This document shows, piece after piece, positions 1 through 34,717 of a DNA stretch of 64,000 nt. The stretch is from the NCBI RefSeq assembly GCF_020085105.1, contig NC_058047.1, forward strand, positions 20,478,001 to 20,542,000, read 5' to 3'. This DNA comes from Siniperca chuatsi. Taxonomy: Eukaryota > Chordata > Actinopteri > Centrarchiformes > Sinipercidae. Made by a program: the position numbers and the translations under genes. The notes below the pieces were generated by a model, which made no database searches, was not told the origin of the DNA, and worked only from the letters and a program-made list of their open reading frames with translations. Within the stretch, counting starts at the first letter, position 1, and each line of letters opens with the position of its first letter.

Positions 1-24191
<24,191 letters not shown>

Positions 24192-24600
24192 TTCTTATAT
24201 GCGCCTTTAGTACAGGGTCCAGCTCCTTCACCAGCTTCCGTAATTGAGCTAATCTGTGCAATATAGAGCCTGGGAATGAATCGCTGGGCTGGAGATGGAG
24301 ATGGAGAAGCCTGCCGTCGCGAGAAGAGACAGGGCCCGGCAGGGCTCGTTACGCCAGACAAAAATAAAACCCTTCACACTTCGAGAGTGAACGCCAGCGT
24401 CGCAATCCTCTGTGTCTTTCTTTTATGACGTGCCTGTCTAAATTTGAGACTCTTTTGCTCCCTTCTCTCTCAGCTCTCCGCTCCCCAACACACAGACATC
24501 TTGTTCAGCTTCAGCACCCCCGCTGCGTGGACAGCGCCTGGCAGTGACGTCAGAGCAGTGGTGACGGTGTGTATGGGTAGGGGGAGGGTGGAGATGCTGA
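24192..24600 (-). promoter_or_regulatory. unc13a 5' flank: probable 5'UTR and promoter
   Basis: Locally richer in GC and CpG than its surroundings, with CRE TGACGTCA at 24545-24552 and a half-site TGACGTG at 24426-24432. In transcript sense an ATG at 24361 opens an 80-codon frame that runs past the main start in another frame. It would be an overlapping uORF if transcription starts upstream of it. No TATA box at a convincing place. Confidence 0.5.
24545..24552. promoter_or_regulatory. palindromic CRE TGACGTCA, unc13a promoter region
   Basis: Perfect CREB/ATF site about 355 bp upstream of the unc13a start codon. CREB control would suit a neuronal gene. Confidence 0.5.
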
Positions 24601-24699
24601 AACGCCACATTATTAGCCTACCCGTCCATATTTACAACACAGTTCTCAAAGATTTCTTAGGAAATCCTCAGTTGGTATCCTCAGATAATTAACATGGAG

Positions 24700-25385
24700 T
24701 CTTCAGTGAAGAATATTGTGATAATTGGCCATCCGATCTATTCTAAATCTTAGTGATGCAGAAACTGTTGTGCATGCTTTTATCTCCTCACGCCTTGATT
24801 ATTATAACAGCCTGTTCACTTGTCTTAATCAAAAAAACTCTGAAACGACTGCAGACTGTACAGAACTCAGTTGCTCGGCTGTTAACCAGGACAAAGATGG
24901 TAGGACATCACACCAGTTTTAGCCTCTTTACACTGGCTCCCTGGTGGTTTTAGCAGATTTTAAGATCTTATTGATTACTTTTAAGGCTCTTCATGGCCTG
25001 GCTCCAGATTATATTTTAGACCTTGTAATCCCTTATGAAGCTTCACGTAGTTTGAGATCTTCGGGCAGGGGTCTCCTGTTTGTTCCTGAGTCCAGGTTGA
25101 AAACTAAGGGGGACAGAGCTTTTGCTATCAGGGCCCCGAGGCTCTGGAACAACTTGCCTGAAGAAATTAGGTTGTCTGAGTCAGTGTCTTCGTTTAAGTC
25201 TCGTCTCAAAACATATTTTTATCTGAAAGCATATCCTGATTTTACCTGAACTGGCTGTATATTTTATTGCTTTTGTGTATATTATGGGTTTTATTTCTTG
25301 CGGTATTTTATTTCTCTTGTTGTGAAGCACTTTGTACTTTGTTTTGATAAGTGCTCTATAAATAAAGCTTTATTATTATTATAAT
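24700..25385 (+). mobile_element. L2-like non-LTR retrotransposon, 5'-truncated 3' end (copy 1)
   Basis: Decayed reverse-transcriptase C-terminus with typical phrases: LSDAETVVHAFISSRLDYYN, ALHGLAPDYILDLVIPYE, GDRAFAIRAPRLWNNLPEEI. It ends in a stop, then an AT-rich 3'UTR with 'gctctataaataaagc' and a (TTA)n tail. Frame changes near 24830-24950 show it is dead. Same family as 49265-50342. Confidence 0.85.
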
Positions 25386-26259
25386 TGATTTAATATTAAA
25401 TCAATATTACCCAGCCCTACTTCTAAGGAAACACTAGAAACTGAAAACATTTCTGAGAGATGCAGGGACTTTCCTGTAAGAAGATAATGACGACATGATT
25501 TAGTTAAGTGATACTTGACTGGAAGCACATGAAGTGTTGGTGCCCAAGTTTGCAGAATACAGAAAAAGCAAAATAGATCATGTCATAAACCGTTCATCTG
25601 TGCGCCTTGGTGTGACTGACTATCCCATTAGCAAAATCGGAGCCAGGATCAGCTGTGTTAAAGCGTGTTGCATATTTACTTCAGTTTAAAAACAAACAAA
25701 CTCTGCCAACAACTATTCTGATACGCCCTTAAGCGCTGGTCCAAGAGTCAAGACTGTTTCCTGTGTGGTCCAACAGCTCTCCCTGCTGGATCACAACACC
25801 CACTGCATCTTTACAGTCTCTCCTTTAGTGTCAGGTCACCAAAATCTCACAAACGCATATTTTTCCAGTAACTTCTAGTGGTATCTAGCCTTGCATATTT
25901 GAGAGGGAGAAACAAGTTGTTTTGGGGTTTGATTTAAACTTGAGATGGGGCATTTTGAATAATTAGAGTACATAGAGTGTTTCACAACTATTCAAAAAAA
26001 AGCAAAACTGCACACATTCAACTTTTGTTGGAAACATTTTCAGTATGGTTTAATGAACATAAAAAATACAAATATACTTCACAAATATATAATATTCTGA
26101 CAACATGTGAAACTGCTTGTCCATTCAACAACCTGCCATTATCAATGTAAATTCAAACATGTATACCCCAACATTTAATTTTCACCCCTTCCAGTTTTTT
26201 TTCATGCATTCTAAATAACACTATGTACACATTCCCCACCCACCAAACGCCAAATGGCA

Positions 26260-26265
26260 TTTATT
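26260..26265 (-). terminator. hmg20b poly(A) signal AATAAA
   Basis: AATAAA in transcript sense, followed within about 20-35 nt by a GU-rich stretch (GTTTGGTGGGTGGGG). A convincing cleavage site near 26,240, roughly 430 nt after the exon 8 stop. Confidence 0.7.
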
Positions 26266-26670
26266 GTAAACCAATAATTAGGCTTGTCTTACCGGGCAGG
26301 TCATGGTCCTGCTGATACTACACAATAAGATTTTTATCCAAATGTACTTAATTAAAGCAGTTCAGAAGATCAAATTACATTACATTTAATGAAATCCCTG
26401 AACTGTAAAAACCCTCAACATTGCCACACAGATTTACATTCACAAAAAAACTCATGTGCATGAATACACATATTCTACAGAATACACATATTCATTAAGA
26501 AGAGGCATGTAGATATGGACTGTGTGTGTGGTCTTTTGAAGTGTTTGTACCCTTGCCTTTACTATCCTTGAGCTATTCATATGCTCTGTTGAATGGCACT
26601 GACTTGAACTAATACCACTGCCATGTGTCCCTCTGATGCAGGAATGAAAGGGTCTCCAGCTGGAGTCTCC

Positions 26671-26683
26671 TCATAGCTTCTCA
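26671..26683 (-). CDS. hmg20b: hmg20b coding exon 8, 13 coding nt plus 3'UTR
   Basis: After a strong acceptor (TTCTAAC branch-like motif, pyrimidines, ATTGTCAG) the exon reads T-GAG-AAG-CTA-TGA. Joined to exon 7 it yields the C-terminus ...SHLDSEKL, which aligns with mammalian HMG20B ...QVASEHL. The 3'UTR continues to about 26,240. Confidence 0.65.
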
Positions 26684-29600
26684 CTGACAATACATAAAAG
26701 CATGAAGTTAGAAAATATTCAGGAATAAACATATATGGGCTTCGAGGCTTGAAAGAATTACAACCACATTTAAATGAAAAATGGTAATAATAATGGATGT
26801 TTTCTAAAACAATTTGCTCCTTGTCAGGCAGTTAACCAAGTTTATCTGAGCTGGCACCACAAACCTGCTTCAGACCTGACCATACACTTTATACTACTCA
26901 TCTATGGACTCACAGGTAAAGCAATCGTCTGTGTAATGACTTGGAGGATTACTAATACTGCAGTAGATAAGAAATTACACTCTTGTAGATTCTGCACTTA
27001 GGGGGATGAAGGCATCTGATCGATGGCAAAGAGAGCCTAGACATTTGAAAATGACTTAACAGTTTGACCAATGAAGACATTTTTTTCTCTTGTATGAACA
27101 AAATGTACAAGCGGTCCAGACCGGAGGGATAGTCTGCCTTTCTTCACAGGAAAAGACACTTGTTAGACTTAAGAAATATAATGGCTTCATCTGAATGAAT
27201 TTGCAGTTTGAATTTAAAACCAAAATTAATTCATGATTTTATTGGCATATTTTGGCAGAGAAACTTATACTTTTGGCAGTTGTTGGAAAATTCTCTCCCT
27301 CCAACAGCTACATCAGGGTCCTTAAGCAGGTCGCTGTCCAGTATTATCCTCTGTTGCACCTGACAGTGTTAACATCACCTACTGTAGGCTGTAATATTCT
27401 CTCGTCTATTATCTCGATGACTGTCACCTCCCCTTGACCGCCTCTCATATTAGTCATGGACCGCTTTGCTTAAGAAAGATGTTTCTTTTTTTATGTTAAA
27501 CCATTCCCTCTTCATGTCTGTCACGTTGTTGGCAGTTGTACTATTAATATTGTCTAACTGTTTTGGCTCCTCTAATACTACTACACTTACACTGCTAACT
27601 GCAATCTTAGGGGCGTTAATTATGCTAATGATCAAATCGCTTGAACGCACATCTCCTCATGAACAGGTGGCATTCAGTTGAGAGAGTTTGGTGAATCTGA
27701 CTGGGAACGCTCATACAAGCAAGTCTCACGAAAAAAGTAAGAGAAGTTTAGGATAAGAATACAAAAATGTTCTTGCATGAAGCCCAATATTTTAGCAACC
27801 ACTCCTAATGATGATGAAACATTTAAACCCAGTTTAGCACATAGAATTATACATGTTTAAAAAAATCAGGTTTAACCTTAATGCTTTGATGGAGAAAAGA
27901 TGACTGTGTGCACATTCAATCCTATATTTAGGCAAGGTGAAGGATAGGGGATTCATTAGAAGAAGAAGAAGCATCAGTACACTGGATTATAGCTCCCAAT
28001 CTTCTTTTTTTATGTTTCAACCCTACCAGGTTGAGTCTGGGAGACATTAGTTACCTGTCTAGATGAGAGAGTAATTCGCAAAGCTGGGACAGCAGGGCAC
28101 GATGTTTGTGGGGGTTTCCTTCTAGCACTCCACTAAGACGACTCAGGTATGAGTCCAGGTTCCCAAGAGACGCTGTCTCGCCTGTACCTGTTCAGAAAAG
28201 ACACCGAAGAATTTAATCCACACATGCTCTTAAGGTGAAATATCATGGAATTTAAGCGCTGATATGGCAATCCAATTCTTATGAGTATTAGTGTTCTTAG
28301 GAGTGTTAATGAATATTAACATGTTATTATAGCCAGATATTGTAGACTCAAGTGAACTGGTCATTTCACAATGCTAACATTATCATTGCATTTATACTAT
28401 GGGACTAAACAAAAAACATCTAGCATATTATTGACCAAATATGTTGTCTGCCTCATCTATCTTCCCTCTTGCATTTGTCCTCCGACTAAATACAGCCAAC
28501 TGACTGCTGACCTGGCAGGGGGACTGATGACAGACTGTTGACCAATGTGTGTTTAATGGCCAGCAAGTGTTGGTGAAGAGCCTGGGTACGCTTCTCGTCC
28601 AGCCCCAGTTCAGCCTCCAGGCGCTCTTTAGCGTTGTACATGTCCTTAATGTGCCGCTGAAGCACTGCATTCTGCTCTTCAAACTCAATGTTGGCCTTAC
28701 GAAGCCGTCGCAACTCGGCCTCTCGAGCTGAAACCACAAAGAGACAATACAACGGGATTTGATGAGTATAAAATTATGTCTTACATGATATGTTTAATGT
28801 TAGATGGAACTTACTTGGGTCAGGAGACTTGTTAAAATACCCTGTTAGCTAACAAAGTAATCGCAGAATTTTGTCAAAGCTTTAGCACCCAGCAATGTTA
28901 AACACACTGGGTTTGTGATATATCAGAATGATTATTTCCTGTTTTCAGTTTGTCTGTTACCTTTGTTCTGATCGAGGAACTCCTCTGTGAAGATAGGGAT
29001 GTCGAATCTGCTTGGGAGGTCAGAAGCCTACAGGACATCATCAGAAAATTGGCAACTTAGCTTAGTTTGAAATGTATGTGAAAATGACATATAAACAGAA
29101 CATACAGTGACAAGATATAGCTGTGTCATGTACCTTTGATAAAGATGACTCTGAACTAGTACTGATGATGACAGATGGAGTGTCTTCTGAAAGAGAAAAA
29201 GGTATGTGCATATTATAGCTCACATGGCACAGAGTCATGAAATCACAATTATCTTGCTATTTGCCCTGGTGATGTGTTGGTAATTCCAAAAAAACAAAAC
29301 ACATGCATGAGTAACCAACAAGACATATATTAGACAAGTAGAGCTCACCTTTCTTGATCCTCTTGTCTTGTATCTTGGCACTGGTGATCTGATAGGCCTC
29401 AGTCTGCTGATATTCCTTTAGTTCCTGGGCATACTGCATCTTCTCCCTTTCCGCCTCGGCCAGGTAGCGCTGTCAGTGCACAAGTAAGGTTGTGCTGCTT
29501 TACCGAGGGCCAAATTCTGTCTTGCTAACAGACAGGTGCTTGATTATTTGAAACCTTTTTTAAAAGCATGTTCTTTGGAAATTGGCCATGAAGTAGATTT

Positions 29601-32423
29601 TATCATAAAAATGTTTGTCAGCATGCACATTTCACAACCATCGAGCCGAAAAACACGACTGATGAGAAAAATATTTTAGAAATCCAATCAAACACCAGGA
29701 TTTGACAATGATGCTCCTTGAAGCAAAGCTCAAATACAGCGATAACACTGGCAATTCTATTCTTGACTGTGGTTTCTGTGTGCAATTGTGGATACCAGCC
29801 CAGTAACTGGCCCAGTAATAAAGCATCATTACATACCCAGTGCTCACAATGTGTTGTATTGAATATACTATGTTAAACAATACATGTAACATGCATACCT
29901 GCAGAACTTGAATAACTACCTGTTTGTCATTCGGGGCTAATCGTGTCCACTCTGCTCCAAGTCTCTTGGTGATTTCTGGGAAAGGTAAGTCAGGGTATCG
30001 GGCCCGCATATGTTCTCGGCGTTCATTCAAGAAGCGGACATATCCTGTTACTGGTGCCTTGGGACCATTTGGTAATACCTTCTTTCTTTTCTTTCCCTTC
30101 GGCCATCCTCTCTTCTTTGGCTGCAGAGAGGGGGAACAACACTCTCGTGAAGGTAGGGGCTGCTCACTTATCTCTGCTGCTCCTCCTTGCTCAGTAAACA
30201 ACTACTATACCTACATAATAGGGTTGCAACTAACAATTATTTTTCATTATCAGTTAATATGCAGATTATTTTCTCTACAAATCGTTTTGTCAGTAAAATG
30301 TCAGCAAATAGGCAATAGAAAAAATTGCTTGTTTTGTCTGAAAGTCCAAAACCCAGATATATTCAATTTACCATCATAGAAGATTAAGAAGACCAGCAAA
30401 TATTCACATTTGAGTAGCTGGAACCAGACTTTTTTTGGGAGTATTTTTATTTAAAACTCCCACTCACTCGTTTACTTAAACGATTAATCAACAATTAAAA
30501 TAGTTTTCCATTAATCTTATGTTGATCCACTAATCAACTAATTGTTCCAGCTCTATTACATACACTCTAATACAGGGGTCTCAAACTCCCGGCCCGTCAC
30601 ACAATTTCACCATGCCACTTGATATCAAATTATAATGAAATCCAGCCTGTAAGTTCTCTCAAACAAATGAGTCAACAACCACTCACACTCCAGTCCAGTT
30701 GGTGATGGTAATGCACCTCTAAGTTGGTTGAATTTATTGACGGTTGGCAAACCAGCTTAGAGATGCATTAGCACCACCAGCTGCACTAGAGTGTAAGTGA
30801 TTGTTTTCAATGACTCATTTACATTCAGTATTTGGCTGATCACCGAGTGAAATCAAGTGGAAAGAAAATAACATTTGGCATGCTAACGTTATCTTTCGTT
30901 GTTCGTTCTTAGTTCTTTATTGCACATCAACAGAAACTGATGCAGCATATGCCGATGTTCTGTACTTCACAGGTACATTGGCTCAGCAGGGGAAATGTCT
31001 TGAAGAGGTTTTTTTGAGTTGAGAACAGAAGTGAAGACCCTCAAGGAGGAAGGCAGGATGGTTCTTGCTGATCTTGATGATCCCAAATGGCTGATGGACC
31101 TAGCTTTTCTAGTTGACATCACACAGGAGCTGAACACACTTAATCTGAAGTTGCAGGCTGCAGGCCAGCTTGTCACTGCAGCTTTTGAAAATGTCAAAGC
31201 ATTCTCCACAAAACTGAGGTTATGGAAAGCCCAGCTCAGAAATATGTTGATGCCACTGAGAATCTACAGCAAGAATTTGACCAGTGGTTTGCAGAATTCA
31301 AGACACACAGTGCCAATTTCCACATTTTTGCAGACCCCTTCTCCTTTGACGTGCAAAATACCCCCTGTGTGCAACAAATGGAGCTCATTGACCTGCAGTG
31401 CAATTCTGAGCTCAAAGCCAAGTTCAGAGAGGCAAATGGAAAAGCAGACATGCTTGGACAATTTCTGAGACAATTACCCCCATCCTTCCCAGAGCTTTAG
31501 AGAATGTACAAGCGAATCATGTGCCTTTTTGGGAGCACATATCTTTGTGAAAAACTATTCTCCACCATGAACTTCAATAGATCAAAAGTACAGGTCCAGA
31601 CTCAGTGATGTCCATCTTCAAGCCATACTGAGTGTTTCAACTGCCACTTCCCGTACAGCGAATGTGGCCAGGTGTCTGGCAGCAAGCATTAGGCAAGAAA
31701 GGCTGAGAATGACTGTAAATAGTTAATGTTGAGAAGTACCGAACAGTTGAACGATCAGCGGCCCCCAGGTAATTTGAGTTTGAGACCCCTGCTCTAATTC
31801 TACAGCCCTGCAATAAAGATTATACTTTATATACGTTTCAGAGAGGTGTTGATTTTTCTTTATGCTCATTTAGGAGGCTGTAGTTAGTGGTGCTGTTGAA
31901 TTGTATTAAGTTAGAGTGAGAGGTATTTTTTTTTTTCTGTTAAGGTTAGATTTCTGTTTTATTTATCGACACTGTGTCTGTCCTTGTTTCTACTATTCTG
32001 CTCAACCGTTAACAGGACATTGCCATAATATAGCATATATGCTTGGCCAACCTGCCCTGTATAAATAAAAAGTTAAATACATTTCTAATAATTTGTCCCC
32101 TCCTGTAACATTATAACCTTTATGAAGAGAGGATTTATTGCAGGGCTGTTGTAATAGTGAGAATTGCTTTTAGCTACCTATTAAACTGGGAGATGAGTGT
32201 AAACAGTTTAAGTCCTTAAACAAAATGGTCAAAATCAAATATTTGGTTCCAAAACTTGACAGCTTCATTGCTCCAACATAGGAGGCAAAATTAAAGCAAT
32301 TTACAAATTCTGTAGATCCTGGTCAGATGTAGCAGTACCCACCTCATCTTGTGGTTGATCTGCTGAATGTGAAGGTTTGGGCTGATGTGATGCATCACTC
32401 TGTTCTTGTTTGATCCCTCCCAT
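26671..32423 (-). CDS. hmg20b: hmg20b (BRAF35), HMG-box subunit of LSD1/CoREST complexes
   Basis: Chromatin protein of the BRAF35/HMG20 family: it joins the LSD1-CoREST histone demethylase complex and helps repress neuronal genes. Coding exons: 32343-32423, 29920-30120, 29349-29469, 29134-29186, 28961-29027, 28512-28727, 28055-28187, and probably 26671-26683. They give 885 nt and 294 residues, or 291 if translation ends at 28051 by reading through the last donor. The basic segment [20 protein letters not shown] is followed by an HMG box (47-115), a [20 protein letters not shown] motif and a coiled coil (about 175-240). HMG20B is preferred over HMG20A from [20 protein letters not shown] and GAEW. 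The start ATG has a good Kozak context (ATCATGG) and an in-frame upstream stop. Confidence 0.94.
26684..28054 (-). other. hmg20b intron 7, or 3'UTR of the unspliced form
   Basis: About 1.4 kb without other coding sequence. AATAAA at 27238-27243 (minus strand) could end an unspliced transcript that uses the 28051 stop. Confidence 0.5.
28055..28187 (-). CDS. hmg20b: hmg20b coding exon 7
   Basis: 133 nt if spliced at GAC-AG|GTAACT, residues 247-291. Conserved opening [18 protein letters not shown], end LLSHLD. If the donor is not used, translation stops two codons later (AGG TAA, stop at 28051-28053). Confidence 0.88.
28512..28727 (-). CDS. hmg20b: hmg20b coding exon 6 (coiled coil)
   Basis: 216 nt, residues 175-247: [25 protein letters not shown] and onward to SVPLPG. 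Coiled coil that mediates partner binding and dimerisation in the family. Confidence 0.96.
28961..29027 (-). CDS. hmg20b: hmg20b coding exon 5
   Basis: 67 nt, residues 153-175, [20 protein letters not shown] then [13 protein letters not shown] is invariant in HMG20 proteins. Donor GTAACA. Confidence 0.95.
29134..29186 (-). CDS. hmg20b: hmg20b coding exon 4
   Basis: 53 nt, residues 135-152, [18 protein letters not shown]. Poorly conserved Ser-rich linker; acceptor TCTCTTTCAG, donor GTACAT; phases fit both neighbours. Confidence 0.85.
29349..29469 (-). CDS. hmg20b: hmg20b coding exon 3 (end of HMG box)
   Basis: 121 nt, residues 95-135, [20 protein letters not shown] then [20 protein letters not shown]. 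It completes the HMG box third helix. Confidence 0.96.
29920..30120 (-). CDS. hmg20b: hmg20b coding exon 2 (basic segment, HMG box)
   Basis: 201 nt, residues 28-94, after an excellent acceptor (TTGTTCCCCCTCTCTGCAG). It starts [14 protein letters not shown] and ends APNDKQ. A weaker in-frame acceptor (TTTACTGAG) would start the exon at 30189, adding 23 residues. Confidence 0.95.
30219..30555. mobile_element. hAT-type MITE in hmg20b intron
   Basis: Begins TAGGGTTGCAACTAAC and ends TTGTTCCAGCTCTA, inverted hAT-like termini. Flanks CTACATAA and TTACATAC agree at 6 of 8 bases as a decayed target duplication. Family common in fish; a decayed 3' piece lies at about 59757-59842. Confidence 0.75.
30665..30820. 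repeat. hairpin (inverted repeat) nested in the hAT element
   Basis: Arms of about 65-70 bp: one opens AAATGAGTCAACAACCACTC, the other closes with the near-reverse complement ending TGACTCATTT. The 'gtaatgcacctctaagttgg' core recalls a common fish MITE. Confidence 0.7.
31019..31610 (+). pseudogene. hAT transposase remnant (GTF2IRD2-like type)
   Basis: Fragments [20 protein letters not shown] and [19 protein letters not shown] are typical of hAT transposases such as the domesticated part of GTF2IRD2; the latter belongs to the C-terminal dimerisation region. A frame change near 31215 and an in-frame stop at 31498-31500 break it. The N-terminal part and most catalytic sequence are missing, so it is inactive. 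Confidence 0.8.
32343..32423 (-). CDS. hmg20b: hmg20b coding exon 1
   Basis: 81 nt, residues 1-27, [20 protein letters not shown] then ADQPQDE, donor GTGGGT. The N-terminus is poorly conserved in the family; the assignment rests on Kozak context, phase and position. KQEQ resembles the mammalian VKQE. Confidence 0.75.
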
Positions 32424-32842
32424 GATCTCCGTCCGTGCAATTGACTATGAAAGTGGGATAATGGGTTTTAATCCGTTAGGGTTATGCCATGGGAAGTCTG
32501 TGCATAATAACATAGCAGAAGTTGTAAAAAAAAATATATACATATATATGCGCGCAAGAGTACATTTCAGCATTATTTTCGCCGCAGGGATGCCGCTTAA
32601 GCTAACAGTTAACCTGACTGCTAGCAGTTCAGTGCAGCTAACTGGTCGCAGTACGCAATTCATACACACAACGGACAATATCCAGATAATACGGTAGCTG
32701 AGCCAAACTGCTCACTCTTCACAAGGAAAAATAAAATACAGGAAAATATATATTCGTGTATACAATAATGTTTATTCACTCAGGACAATGACTGCTTTAT
32801 AGAATTATTTCTACTTTTTTTGATAAACGTCTTCCAACTCAC

Positions 32843-32880
32843 CCGATATGATTCCCTCGGCAAAACAGGAAGAGAACCCT
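32843..32880 (-). other. predicted hmg20b non-coding exon 1
   Basis: Donor GTGAGT at 32837-32842 follows a short segment downstream of two CCAAT boxes. A matching acceptor (CCCACTTTCATAG) precedes 32444, placing the start codon 21 nt into the second exon. The 5' limit is not defined. Confidence 0.5.
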
Positions 32881-32890
32881 GTCTGGCATA

Positions 32891-32920
32891 TGATTGGTCG
32901 GTACGGAGAGTCATGATTGG
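32891..32920 (-). promoter_or_regulatory. two CCAAT boxes (NF-Y) upstream of hmg20b
   Basis: CCAATCA twice in transcript sense (32891-32897 and 32914-32920), 23 bp apart, just upstream of the predicted first exon. No TATA box seen. Confidence 0.5.
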
Positions 32921-33906
32921 TTGGCTGGATACCCACATTCGAACTAATCGCCTACATAAACCTAAATTCTTCAAGGATGAAGGTTTTCCCTAGTTTCATA
33001 CATTTCTTAAGGGACTGTATTGTAGTGGAGTTGAAGTATAAAGTAGCACAAAATGGAGTCCAGTACAAATAACTCAAAATTGTACTTAAGTGCAGTACTT
33101 TAGTAGTTACTTTTACCACTGACCGTCCCTACTATTTATGAAATCCCTGAAACTAATGAAAAACAAGAAAGTACAAAAACGGCATACTCTTTGCACTTCA
33201 TACATATTAACAGAGAGCCCCTTGATTTTCTTTTCTTATATATTATACTTTACGTTATAGTTTACATTTATTTTGTTACTATTGTAAGGTTGATATGATG
33301 ACAAAATGTCTTATGTGGTTACACTTATAATATGTATGATATTCTGTAATTATTTGTACATAAAACATAAAAGTTTAAATACAAGGCACGATGTACAGAT
33401 GGGTGACAAAGTGTCTTAATATGGAGTCAGACCACCACGAGCCTCCAGAACAGCTACAGTGCTCCTTGCCAAGTCTGTGGAACTCTACTGGAGGGATGAA
33501 CACCATTCCTCCACAACATATTCCCTCATTTATATATACAGACTTTATTTAATCAAGTAACATCATTGAGATCAATATCTCTCTCTTACACCTTGGTCCA
33601 AAATCTTCCATAGGTGTGAAAGTGGGTTGAGATCTGGTGACTGTAAGGCCGTAGCATTTTATATCATTTTCAACTCACCAAACCATTCAGTGAGCACTGG
33701 TGCACGGAACCATCTGCATTTGATGTTTCTCCACTCTTTTATTAAGGTGTTTCCTTAAATGTGTCGGTGGACTGCTAAGGTGAAATAAGTGAAAGTGTAC
33801 GCAGCCTACCTCATACAACAGAAACCTACTACACATGCTCAAACCCCATATGCCTCATAAGCCATAGTGGCCTCAGGCATGAGAACTGCAGTTGTGCCCA
33901 TTCTAT
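32921..33906. other. intergenic, with a probable dispersed repeat at 33390-33780
   Basis: The segment from 'gatgggtgacaaagtgtctt' to 'cctaaggtgaaataag'-like end resembles a fish DNA-transposon-derived repeat (phrases 'gaacaccattcctccacaac', 'gttgagatctggtgactg') with an AT-rich insertion near 33535-33580. No gene. Confidence 0.45.
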
Positions 33907-34666
33907 GTGCCTGATCCGTACTGGCTGCCCGATCCTTTCTACACATGCGCAATATAGGTCCTGTAAGAAGGTTACCGCAAATGTGCCTGTTTTAAAATAC
34001 TAAAACTAAATCTTTCAAATCAAGATAACAAAATGGTTTTTAATAATTGGAAATTTAATAGTTAATAGTTTACTGAAGTTATAAAAAACCTGACACATGT
34101 CAGTGCCCGATCCGTTCTGCACATGTGCATACTTATAATGCGTTTTACTTGAAACCCAGCCCATTGATGTATAAAGAGCCAGCCAGCGTTACTTTATTAA
34201 CAACACAGTATTATAGTAGTCAAAATTTAAAAAAAGTAAACTCTATAACAGAGGATTACACTGTGATTTCAAAATATATAAATATATGTATACTTTTTTA
34301 TATTATATACTCTGATGTATATTTATAACAATTTCATAATGACATTATCTGGAACATGTATCCTACATATATTAAATTAATTGTATTGAATCAACACCGA
34401 ATTAAAACAAAACAGAATTACGTCTTTTTCGTTTTTAATTACAAATGAAGTACAGATTATCTGATGATACACGGACCGAGCTATTACATTTCCAGTGATT
34501 AAAGACCATTTTGTTATCTTGAGTGTTAGTAGAATTGTTTTATGATCAGTCATTCACATCACGAGTAATTTTGAACAGGCACATATTTGTTGTAACCCCC
34601 GTTGACTGACAGGACCACTTTTGCGCATGTGCAGAACGGATCATGCAGCCGGTACGGATGATGCAC
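33907..34666. mobile_element. foldback element with about 160-190 bp inverted arms
   Basis: Left arm opens GTGCCTGATCCGTACTGGCT and the right arm, reverse-complemented, opens GTGCATCATCCGTACCGGCT. Both continue through GATCC-TTCT-CACATGCGCAA, GGTCCTGT, ATGTGCCTGTT and CAAGATAACAAAATGGT. A third, internal terminus-like copy lies at 34104-34129. No coding sequence. Confidence 0.8.
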
Positions 34667-34705
34667 TGACACACCCGCTTAGGGTCAAGTCAAGCGCAAT
34701 CCTCA

Positions 34706-34717
34706 CAACATGGCGGC
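34706..34717 (+). promoter_or_regulatory. TISU/YY1-type motif CAACATGGCGGC
   Basis: Exact match to SAASATGGCGGC, the short-5'UTR initiator element that binds YY1. The ATG (34710) opens only ten codons before a stop, and a GTAAGT donor-like site follows at 34808-34813. No downstream gene recognised. Confidence 0.3.

Larger units (their letters stand above)
30573..31791 (+). mobile_element. hAT transposon, internally deleted, with dead transposase
   Basis: Perfect 15-bp inverted termini CAGGGGTCTCAAACT / AGTTTGAGACCCCTG. 8-bp flanks CTCTAATA / CTCTAATT match at 7 of 8, a typical hAT target duplication. The interior carries a transposase remnant and a nested 156-bp hairpin. In hmg20b intron between coding exons 1 and 2. 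Confidence 0.88.
26240..32900 (-). other. hmg20b: hmg20b transcription unit
   Basis: Predicted extent from CCAAT-box promoter (32891-32920) and non-coding first exon ending 32843, through seven or eight coding exons, to a poly(A) signal at 26260-26265. Intron 28684-26684 region and intron 30121-32342 are the largest gaps; the latter holds two adjacent hAT insertions. Confidence 0.7.

Noticed and set aside
28051..32423. HMG20A instead of HMG20B
   Set aside because: The basic segment ([20 protein letters not shown]) and GAEW in the HMG box are of HMG20B type; only the optional LDR terminus recalls HMG20A.
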